Shown: positions 1 to 5,355 of the stretch, piece by piece
How the letters are laid out: every line of letters begins with the position of its first letter
Position numbering within the stretch: position 1 is the first letter of the stretch
NCBI GenBank assembly: GCA_937902445.1
Contig: CALELJ010000167.1
Span: forward strand, 1 to 5,355
DNA length: 5,355 bases
DNA from: an uncultured Treponema sp.
GTDB lineage: Bacteria; Spirochaetota; Spirochaetia; Treponematales; Treponemataceae
Direction of reading: 5' to 3'
The notes under the pieces: model-generated
Told to the model about the DNA's origin: nothing
Database searches by the model: none
Seen by the model: the letters and a program-made list of their open reading frames with translations, nothing else
Translations under genes and position numbers: made by a program

Positions 1-505
1 CGGTGGTCTTACCATGCTTCCAATCCTCGAGCGTGAACTCATTGAAAACAAGGGGTGGACTACAAATGAGGAACTTCTGGATTACTATGCCATTGCCCAG
101 ACCACACCTGGCATCATCGCCGTCAACGTTTCAACTTTTGTAGGTCATAAGAAAGCCGGAACTCCCGGGGCCGTCGCCGCAACCTTAGGCATGGTCAGTC
201 CATCCATAATCATCATTGTGCTTATCGCAAGGTTCATCTCAAATTTTGATTCCATTCCCTGGGTCAGAAAAGCAATGGCGGGAATCAACGTGGGGGTTGC
301 AGCCCTTTTGACTTATTCCGTAGTCAATCTGTTCAGGAAGACTGTGAAAAACATTCCTGGATTCTGTCTCTATGCGGTTGCTTTTATTTCCGTCTATTTT
401 TTCCATGTCCGTACCATTGTCGTTATTCTTGGAACCGCATCCCTTGGCCTGATTCTATATTTTGCCAGAAGGAAAGGGGATGAAAACAGGGAGGCTCTGA
501 AATGA
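1..505 (+). CDS. Chromate transporter (CHR) family protein, N-terminal half of a pair, 5'-partial
   Basis: This is a short-chain CHR-family membrane protein, predicted to move chromate or a similar anion. The first in-frame ATG is at 14, but the codons before it (from base 2) read Gly-Gly-Leu-Thr and continue into MLPILERELI. That is the family's conserved N-terminal GGG-L-x-MLP block, so the ATG at 14 is internal and the true start lies before the window; by comparison with the downstream partner roughly 20 residues are missing. Counting from the ATG at 14, the conserved AQTTPGIIAVN block is at residues 28-38 (the usual TPGP is TPGI here), followed by likely membrane segments at about 51-75, 87-107, 115-131 and 133-151 and a basic, charged tail. 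It overlaps the next gene by four bases (ATGA), so the two are probably co-translated. In known paired short CHR systems, such as the Bacillus subtilis ywrA/ywrB type, both halves are needed. The family call is secure; the true substrate in this organism is unknown. Confidence 0.9.
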   Translation, partial: GGLTMLPILERELIENKGWTTNEELLDYYAIAQTTPGIIAVNVSTFVGHKKAGTPGAVAATLGMVSPSIIIIVLIARFISNFDSIPWVRKAMAGINVGVAALLTYSVVNLFRKTVKNIPGFCLYAVAFISVYFFHVRTIVVILGTASLGLILYFARRKGDENREALK

Positions 506-1074
506 CGTTGCTCCATCTTTTTTTCATTTTTTTCTATATCGGTCTTTTCGCCGTTGGTGGAGGGCTTGTTGCCGCAACTTTCATGCAGCAGGAACTTGTC
601 GAGCACTACCATCTCATATCGGCTGAGAAATTCTACAACATGCTTGCCATCAGCGAAAGCACCCCGGGTCCGATTGGAATCAACATCGCAACCTATATCG
701 GCACTGAACTTTACGGGCCCCTGGGCGGAGTCGTCGCTACAATGGGAGAAGTCCTTCCGTCTCTTTTTGTAATAATTCTGATCGCAAAGTTCTTTTCACG
801 GTTTCAGGAAAAGCCTGTTGTAAAATCCGTCTTTTCAGTCATACGTCCTGCCACAAGCGGTCTTGTCCTCATTGCGCTGATCCAGGTGTTCAGCCTGGCA
901 CTTCTTAACCTTGACATGTGGCCCATGGTAAAAAATTATGACAGCATTGGACTTCTTCTCAACTGGCCTGCCATGGTCTGCTATCTTATCAGCCTTGCCG
1001 TTCTTTTCAGGTCGAAGGTACATCCGGTGTTCATTGTTCTCATGTGCGCTGTCTTCGGTGTATTTTTTCTCTGA
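502..1074 (+). CDS. Chromate transporter (CHR) family protein, second half of the pair
   Basis: A complete 190-residue short-chain CHR protein, the usual size for a single CHR domain. The start ATG at 502 overlaps the stop of the preceding gene (ATGA) and has a good Shine-Dalgarno sequence GGGAGG at 489-494, seven bases upstream. An N-terminal hydrophobic segment (residues 3-18) runs into the conserved GGG at 19-21. The signature STPGPIGIN is at residues 53-61, and hydrophobic segments follow at about 72-97, 113-135, 150-169 and 173-190. The two adjacent genes are homologous but clearly diverged (for example TTPGIIAVN against STPGPIGIN), so this is an old duplication and not a recent tandem copy. 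Long-chain ChrA proteins carry two such domains fused; here the halves are separate and likely assemble in the inner membrane. No chromate reductase or ChrB-like regulator is visible alongside, so a role in chromate resistance is assumed from the family only. Confidence 0.92.
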   Translation: MTLLHLFFIFFYIGLFAVGGGLVAATFMQQELVEHYHLISAEKFYNMLAISESTPGPIGINIATYIGTELYGPLGGVVATMGEVLPSLFVIILIAKFFSRFQEKPVVKSVFSVIRPATSGLVLIALIQVFSLALLNLDMWPMVKNYDSIGLLLNWPAMVCYLISLAVLFRSKVHPVFIVLMCAVFGVFFL

Positions 1075-1082
1075 TTGATTGT

Positions 1083-1112
1083 GTTACATATTTCTGATTA
1101 ATTTGTTATAAT
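1083..1112 (+). promoter_or_regulatory. Predicted sigma70-type promoter with extended -10 for the nucleotidyltransferase-isomerase unit
   Basis: A perfect -10 hexamer TATAAT at 1107-1112 is preceded by TGT (1104-1106), making an extended -10 element (TGnTATAAT). A weaker -35 candidate, GTTACA at 1083-1088, matches four of six consensus bases with an 18-base spacer. Transcription would start near 1119, giving a leader of about 54 bases before the ATG at 1173. It lies in the only sizeable gap after the CHR pair, which suggests the downstream two genes are a separate transcription unit. Confidence 0.6.
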
Positions 1113-1121
1113 GTATATAAC
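1105..1121. promoter_or_regulatory. Inverted repeat over the -10 region, candidate operator
   Basis: GTTATA (1105-1110) and TATAAC (1116-1121) are perfect inverted 6-mers separated by five bases (ATGTA). The repeat covers the -10 hexamer and the predicted start point, where a bound repressor would block transcription. It is too AT-rich and is not followed by a T-run, so it does not look like a terminator. AT-rich promoter DNA gives such repeats by chance fairly often; the operator reading is an inference. Confidence 0.3.
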
Positions 1122-1172
1122 CTGTTCGATGGTTTTTGTTCTTGGAATTTTAATTTTTTAGGGGTTATGTAA

Positions 1173-2081
1173 ATGAAACCAACATTGGTAGTTCTTGCAG
1201 CCGGAATGGGCAGCCGCTATGGCGGAGTTAAACAGATTGACGCAGTTGGAAAGAACGGCGAGTGCCTTCTTGACTTCTCTGCATATGATGCACGTAAGGC
1301 AGGATTCGGAAAGGTAGTATTCATCATCCGTCCTGATATCGAAAAGGATTTCCGCGAACGTCTTTTTGACAGAGTTGCCGCAAACATGGATGCGGAATAT
1401 GTTTTCCAGACAAAGGAAAGCCTTCTTACACCGGAAGAACTTGCACGTGGTGCTGAACGCACAAAGCCATGGGGAACACTTCATGCTGTCCTTTGCGCTG
1501 AAAAAGCAATCAAGACACCTTTTGCAGTAATCAACAGCGATGATTATTACGGAGCTGAAGCCTTTGGAATTCTTGGAAAGCACCTTGCTTCGATTCCATC
1601 TGACTCTCCTGAACATGCCATGGTCGGCTATGTCCTTGGCAATACGATGAGCAAAAGCGGTTCGGTGAGCCGTGGTATCTGTACTGTCAAAGACGGATAC
1701 ATGGATTCAATCGTAGAGAATACAAAGATCTATTATGAAGGCGACGGAATCGTTACTGATCTTAATGGAGAAATCAAACCTCTTACAGGAAAGGAATGGG
1801 TCAGCATGAATTTCTTTGGATTCAGCCTCAAGGCCTTTGAAAGATTCCACAAGTACTGGGATGACTTCAAGGCAACTTCACTTGGCCAGCCAAAGACAGA
1901 AGCCCTTCTTCCTGTTGCCGCAAGTGACATCGCAAAAAACAACGAAGGTTCGATCAAGTTCTTCACATCTTCTGAGAAATGGTTCGGTATGACATATCCG
2001 GAAGACCGTGAGATTGTAAAGCAGGAAATTGCCGCCAAGATTGCAAGCGGTTACTATCCTGAAAAACTTTGGGACAAATAA
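1173..2081 (+). CDS. Sugar-phosphate nucleotidyltransferase-like protein
   Basis: A complete 302-residue protein of the nucleotidyltransferase (NTP_transferase, GT-A-like Rossmann) superfamily, expected to join a nucleotide to a sugar 1-phosphate with release of pyrophosphate in the cytoplasm. The N-terminus LVVLAAGMGSRYGGVKQ (residues 5-21) is the nucleotide-binding loop, in a variant form: GMGSRYGG-x-KQ instead of the common GxGTRL-x(n)-PK. A KPWGT motif at 98-102 and INSDDYYG at 120-127 fit the base-binding and metal-binding region, with D123/D124 as likely metal ligands. VGYVLGNTMSKSGSVSRG (151-168), VENTKI (181-186) and VSMNFFGF (210-217) fit the sugar-binding half. There is no C-terminal left-handed beta-helix, so it is a stand-alone transferase. 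The start ATG has AGGGG at 1160-1164, eight bases upstream. The next gene overlaps its stop by one base and encodes phosphomannose isomerase, which hints at hexose or mannose activation. The nucleotide and sugar specificity cannot be assigned; it lacks the FSGGxGTRLWP motif of classical ManC. Confidence 0.85.
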   Translation: MKPTLVVLAAGMGSRYGGVKQIDAVGKNGECLLDFSAYDARKAGFGKVVFIIRPDIEKDFRERLFDRVAANMDAEYVFQTKESLLTPEELARGAERTKPWGTLHAVLCAEKAIKTPFAVINSDDYYGAEAFGILGKHLASIPSDSPEHAMVGYVLGNTMSKSGSVSRGICTVKDGYMDSIVENTKIYYEGDGIVTDLNGEIKPLTGKEWVSMNFFGFSLKAFERFHKYWDDFKATSLGQPKTEALLPVAASDIAKNNEGSIKFFTSSEKWFGMTYPEDREIVKQEIAAKIASGYYPEKLWDK

Positions 2082-2860
2082 TGATAAAACTAGAATCAAT
2101 TCGCTCTGAAAAAATCTGGGGCTATGAGGACTGGATCGCATCCACCCATCCCAATGGAATGCAGAAGGACTTCTATGACTTTCTTGGGGAGGAATATCCT
2201 CTCCTTGTCAAAGTCATCCAGGCAAATGATACTTTAAGCGTTCAGGTTCATCCTAATGATGAGGTTGCTTCCCGTCTTGAAAATAGCCGAGGCAAGACTG
2301 AATGCTGGTATGTGCTTTCCGCAAAAAAAGGAGCGCAGCTGGTTTATGGTCTTGATGATCAGTATACTCCCGATGAGCTTCGCGAGGCCATTGAAGATGA
2401 GTCCATTGAGGACATGCTTTTCTATGCCGATGTGAAGCCAGGGGATTTCATCTATATTCCCGCCGGAACAGTCCACGCCATCGGTGGCGGTCTTCGTCTT
2501 CTTGAGGTTCAGCAGTCCAGCGACATAACATACCGTCTCTATGACTGGGGGCGTGGCCGTGAATGTCATGTTGAAAAAGGAATTGCCTGCATCGATGAAA
2601 GTGAAATCTACGACATAGGTCCTTTTGAAGGAAGCTTTGAATGTCCTTTCTTTGATCTTGCGCTGCTGGATGTTGATGGTTCCCACGTTGAAAAATCTTC
2701 TGAAAAGGCAAGTCTGTATTTTGTACTTGATGGGAAAGGTTCGATAAACGGAATGGACGCGGAAAAGGAAGAAATTTTCGCTTTCAAGGATGGAGAGGAA
2801 TTCCATGCTGAAGGTAAATTGAAGATAATGAGAATACTTCCAAAGGATGAGGTCCGCTGA
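2081..2860 (+). CDS. manA: Mannose-6-phosphate isomerase, class I (compact form)
   Basis: A 259-residue cupin metalloenzyme that interconverts fructose 6-phosphate and mannose 6-phosphate in the cytoplasm. The expected zinc ligands of type I enzymes are all visible: Q55 and H57 in SVQVHPND, E74 in GKTECWYV and H132 in IPAGTVHAIG. The catalytic arginine is R152 in ITYRLYDWGR. The N-terminal KIWGYEDW (residues 11-18) corresponds to the usual xIWGG block. A second small cupin-like half follows (about 205-255). It is shorter than the Bacillus-type enzyme (about 315 residues) and much shorter than the E. coli enzyme (about 390), so it is a compact version, not a broken one. I chose the ATG at 2081, which overlaps the upstream stop as TAATG with GGGA at 2071-2074; an in-frame TTG at 2069 would add four residues but has no ribosome binding site. 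Translation is probably coupled to the nucleotidyltransferase. The enzyme call is firm; the pathway it feeds is inferred. Confidence 0.9.
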   Translation: MIKLESIRSEKIWGYEDWIASTHPNGMQKDFYDFLGEEYPLLVKVIQANDTLSVQVHPNDEVASRLENSRGKTECWYVLSAKKGAQLVYGLDDQYTPDELREAIEDESIEDMLFYADVKPGDFIYIPAGTVHAIGGGLRLLEVQQSSDITYRLYDWGRGRECHVEKGIACIDESEIYDIGPFEGSFECPFFDLALLDVDGSHVEKSSEKASLYFVLDGKGSINGMDAEKEEIFAFKDGEEFHAEGKLKIMRILPKDEVR

Positions 2861-2892
2861 TTTCTGAGCCTTGAAGGTTCCGTCCAAAATAT

Positions 2893-2921
2893 TTGTAAAT
2901 TTGATTTTTTTTTATTATATT
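2893..2921 (+). promoter_or_regulatory. Predicted promoter of lon, positioned for a leaderless transcript
   Basis: TTGTAA (2893-2898, four of six matches to TTGACA) and TATATT (2916-2921, five of six to TATAAT) are separated by an optimal 17-base spacer. Transcription would begin about seven bases after the -10, near 2928, that is, at or next to the A of the lon ATG at 2929. The region contains a nine-base T-run (2905-2913). AT-rich sequence produces promoter-like matches easily, so this is a moderate-confidence call. No CIRCE element (the HrcA heat-shock operator) is present. Confidence 0.45.
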
Positions 2922-2928
2922 TATCCAT

Positions 2929-5355
2929 ATGAAAATAGCTACTAAAGATGATATTCTGGGTGGACTTCCAGTTGAAAAGCCGCTCCCTATAAAGCTTAAC
3001 ATTCTGCCTATCGGCGGAAGACCTATATTTCCAGGCATTTTTACTCCTCTCATGATCAATTCCGAGGAGGACATAAAGGTTATCGAAGATTCCATGAACG
3101 GTGACGGCTATGTGGGCATCGTCATGCTCAAGGAAGACAAGGACAATCCGACTTCCGTAGACCTTCATAACGTTGGTACCGTTGCAAGAATCATAAAGAA
3201 AATCAATCTTCCAGATGGTGGAATGAATGTCTTTGTATCAACTCTTGAAAGATTCAAGATACGCAAGATCCTCAACCGTCAGAATCCAATTGCGGCTGCC
3301 GTTGAATACATGCAGGATACGGAGGACGATACCTTTGAGGTAAAGGCCCTTACCCGTGCCCTTGTCAGTGAAATGAAGGAAATCAGCGAGAACAATCCTA
3401 TGTTCAGTGAGGAAATGAGGCTGAACATGGTCAATATCGATCATCCCGGAAAAATTGCTGACTTCATTGTTTCAATCCTCAATATCGACAAGTCGGAACA
3501 GCAGAAGATACTTGAGATGTCCAATGTCCGCCAGAGAATGGAACAGGTTCTTGTCTACATCAAGAAGGAACAGGAAATTTTCCGTGTTCAGAAAAAGATA
3601 CAGATGGAGCTCAACGAGAAGGTTGAGAAAAACCAGAGGGAATATTTCCTCCGGGAAGAAATGAAAAGCATCCAGGAAGAACTTGGAATTTCCGGCAGTT
3701 CAAAGGAAAACGAATACCAGAAGTTCAAGGAAAAGCTGGATTCCTTCAATCTTGAAGGAGAGGCAAAGGAGACGGCCTATGGTGAGCTTGCAAAATTCCA
3801 GATGCTTGATCCCCATGACAGCGAATACAATCTCAGCAGAAATTACCTTGAGATTTTGACATCTTTACCGTGGAATGATGTTCCGGTTGAGGACTACAGT
3901 CTTGAAGGGGCACGCAGGATTCTTGACGGGGATCACTATGGTCTTGATGACGTTAAGAAACGCATTGTTGAATATCTTTCTGTCCGTCTTCTTAAACACG
4001 ACGGCAAGGGTTCCGTTTTGATTCTTGTTGGACCTCCTGGAGTCGGTAAGACTTCCGTCGGTAAATCCATTGCCAGTGCTATGAACAAGAAATTCTACCG
4101 CTTCAGTGTAGGCGGAGAGCACGATGAAGGTAAAATCAAGGGCTATAGAAGAACCTACATAGGTTCAATGCCGGGACAGATAATCCAGGGACTTAAGATC
4201 ACAAAAACAAAGTCGCCGGTATTCATGATCGATGAAGTCGACAAGATGAACGCCAGTGCCCAGGGTGATCCTAGTGCTGCTTTGCTTGAGGTCCTTGATC
4301 CGGAACAGAATGCAAGCTTCCGTGATACATATCTCGATGTTCCTTTTGACCTTAGCAACGTTTTCTTTATCCTTACGGCAAATACGCTGGATACAATTCC
4401 TCAGCCTCTTCTTGACCGTGCAGAAATCATTGAGCTCAGCGGCTATATAGACCAGGAAAAAATCGAGATTGCAAAGAAATATATTGTTCCGAAGAATCTT
4501 GAAAAAAATGGTCTTAAGAAGAACCAGGTCAAGTTTACGAAGCAGGCTCTTGCCTTGATTGCCACCGAGTATGCAAGGGAAGCCGGAATGCGCAACTATG
4601 AAAAGTGCATCGACAAGATAAACCGCAAAATCGTTACGGAACAGGTTGAAATCCTTGAAAAGAAAGGAAAGAGCGGCGCAGAAAATATTTCAAGTGCCGT
4701 TGAAAAGAAATCTTTCTCCGTTGATGTTGAGGAAGTCAGAAAATATCTTGGCAAGGCGGTTTTTGATGAAAGCCAGATAAAGACAGCCTCCATGCCGGGT
4801 ACTGCCATTGGCCTTGCCTGGACAAGCATGGGTGGAGATACTCTTTTACTTGAAAGCATCGCATTCAGGACCGACAAGGGCGGTCTTCAGCTTACAGGGC
4901 AGATGGGTGACGTCATGAAAGAAAGCGCCCAGATTGCCATGAACTGGGTAAAGCAGCATGTGATAAACAATGGCATCAAGGACAGCAAGTGGTTTGATGA
5001 AAATACAATTCATCTCCATATTCCAGAAGGTGCAACTCCAAAGGATGGCCCATCTGCCGGAATCACTATGTGTATGTCAGTTCTTTCTGCATTAACAGGA
5101 AGAAAGCTTAGAAAAGAAGTTGCTATGACAGGCGAGATTACTTTAAGAGGAACTGTTTTAGCAGTTGGCGGTATTAAAGAAAAAGTACTTGCTGCGCATA
5201 GAATGGGAATTAAAAAAGTTTTACTTCCAAATCCAAAATCAGGTTGTTTTATGGCTGATATGGTTAATGTTGAACAATTAAGGGAATTTAAGAACTTACA
5301 CCCAAATATTCCGATTGTTTGTTACATTAATTCAACGGCTGAGGTTAAGTCAGAA
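2929..5355 (+). CDS. lon: ATP-dependent Lon protease (La), 3'-partial
   Basis: A cytoplasmic AAA+ serine protease that unfolds and degrades damaged and regulatory proteins; 809 codons are present and the frame is open at the window end. Order: substrate-binding N-domain from about residue 22 (LPIGGRPIFPG, 26-36); long coiled-coil helix about 200-260 with REYFLREEMKSIQEELG (237-253); Walker A GPPGVGKT (368-375); pore-loop region around Y410; Walker B FMIDE with D435/E436; sensor-1 N485; arginine finger R497; alpha-helical subdomain to about 600; protease domain from about 615. The catalytic dyad is S709 in PKDGPSAG and K752 in GGIKEK, 43 residues apart as in E. coli S679/K722. About 57 residues follow K752, against 62 in E. 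coli, so little of the core is missing. ATG 2929 is the first in-frame start after a stop at 2902-2904, but no Shine-Dalgarno is present. The segment between helical and protease domains (about 580-605) is longer than in E. coli. Codon use changes sharply after about 5092. Confidence 0.97.
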   Translation, partial: MKIATKDDILGGLPVEKPLPIKLNILPIGGRPIFPGIFTPLMINSEEDIKVIEDSMNGDGYVGIVMLKEDKDNPTSVDLHNVGTVARIIKKINLPDGGMNVFVSTLERFKIRKILNRQNPIAAAVEYMQDTEDDTFEVKALTRALVSEMKEISENNPMFSEEMRLNMVNIDHPGKIADFIVSILNIDKSEQQKILEMSNVRQRMEQVLVYIKKEQEIFRVQKKIQMELNEKVEKNQREYFLREEMKSIQEELGISGSSKENEYQKFKEKLDSFNLEGEAKETAYGELAKFQMLDPHDSEYNLSRNYLEILTSLPWNDVPVEDYSLEGARRILDGDHYGLDDVKKRIVEYLSVRLLKHDGKGSVLILVGPPGVGKTSVGKSIASAMNKKFYRFSVGGEHDEGKIKGYRRTYIGSMPGQIIQGLKITKTKSPVFMIDEVDKMNASAQGDPSAALLEVLDPEQNASFRDTYLDVPFDLSNVFFILTANTLDTIPQPLLDRAEIIELSGYIDQEKIEIAKKYIVPKNLEKNGLKKNQVKFTKQALALIATEYAREAGMRNYEKCIDKINRKIVTEQVEILEKKGKSGAENISSAVEKKSFSVDVEEVRKYLGKAVFDESQIKTASMPGTAIGLAWTSMGGDTLLLESIAFRTDKGGLQLTGQMGDVMKESAQIAMNWVKQHVINNGIKDSKWFDENTIHLHIPEGATPKDGPSAGITMCMSVLSALTGRKLRKEVAMTGEITLRGTVLAVGGIKEKVLAAHRMGIKKVLLPNPKSGCFMADMVNVEQLREFKNLHPNIPIVCYINSTAEVKSE
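5092..5355 (+). other. AT-rich, codon-shifted 3' segment of lon (possible recombinant tract)
   Basis: Within one unbroken Lon reading frame the base composition changes. By hand count, 5101-5340 is 81/240 GC (34%), while 4801-5040 is 115/240 (48%). Leucine TTA appears six times in the 88 codons from 5092 (at 5092, 5143, 5158, 5221, 5278 and 5296) but only twice in the preceding 721 codons of the gene. All six isoleucines in the segment use ATT, and its one glutamine is CAA where the rest of lon uses CAG. The encoded protein is a normal Lon protease domain containing the catalytic lysine, so this is not a frameshift. The left edge is uncertain, probably between 5060 and 5092. Confidence 0.55.

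Noticed and set aside
554..772. A 72-codon plus-strand open frame in another frame within the second CHR gene.
   Set aside because: It is fully nested in a conserved membrane-protein gene, has no ribosome binding site and no recognisable motif.
1075..1172. Possible riboswitch or small RNA in the leader of the nucleotidyltransferase gene.
   Set aside because: The leader is only about 54 bases, T-rich, and shows no stable stem or known riboswitch core.
1158..1616. A 152-codon open frame on the minus strand opposite the nucleotidyltransferase gene.
   Set aside because: It lies entirely antisense to a well-supported gene apart from its last bases, has no recognisable domain, and is best explained as a shadow of the coding strand.
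2234..2887. A 217-codon open frame on the minus strand opposite the isomerase gene.
   Set aside because: It mirrors the isomerase coding sequence, which has all its catalytic motifs; there is no ribosome binding site or recognisable family for the antisense product.
2866..2913. Possible intrinsic terminator between the isomerase gene and lon: a GAGCC/GGTTC hairpin (2866-2880) and a nine-base T-run (2905-2913).
   Set aside because: The stem is only five pairs with one G-T wobble, and the T-run begins about 25 bases after it, so the two parts do not form a standard terminator.
2608..3168. A 186-codon minus-strand open frame spanning the isomerase-lon gap.
   Set aside because: It overlaps two secure plus-strand genes and its translation shows low-complexity serine-rich stretches typical of antisense frames.

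Overview
The window is a compact, plus-strand-only bacterial segment of moderate GC content, apart from an AT-rich far 3' end. It holds five genes with almost no non-coding DNA. The set (paired half-size chromate transporters, a short type I phosphomannose isomerase, and a Lon with an RPIFPG-type N-domain and variant pore-loop region) together with the strong preference for CTT leucine and AAG lysine codons suggests a host-associated spirochete of the Treponema type. This assignment is an inference from general familiarity; no marker gene here proves it.

Layout. Positions 1-1074 carry two adjacent short CHR-family membrane proteins that overlap by an ATGA junction; the first has lost its N-terminus at the window edge. 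Positions 1075-1172 are a 98-base gap with a good extended -10 promoter whose -10 hexamer lies inside a perfect 6-bp inverted repeat. Positions 1173-2860 form a two-gene unit: a sugar-phosphate nucleotidyltransferase-like protein followed, with a TAATG overlap, by a compact class I mannose-6-phosphate isomerase. Positions 2861-2928 are a short AT-rich gap with a candidate promoter that would start transcription almost exactly at the next ATG. From 2929 to the window end runs an ATP-dependent Lon protease, still open at base 5355 but with nearly its whole protease domain present.

How the genes fit together. The CHR pair probably makes one heteromeric anion transporter. The nucleotidyltransferase and isomerase plausibly act in one hexose-phosphate / nucleotide-sugar pathway, feeding fructose-6-phosphate into mannose-6-phosphate and an activated sugar; the exact nucleotide and sugar cannot be read from the sequence. 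Lon is a housekeeping protein-quality-control protease, probably expressed separately.

The most unusual signals are a sharp drop in GC and change in codon use in the last ~260 bases of lon, with the reading frame and protein motifs intact (recombinant mosaic or assembly chimera), and the apparently leaderless start of lon. I see no convincing new multi-gene system, mobile element, CRISPR array or RNA gene.
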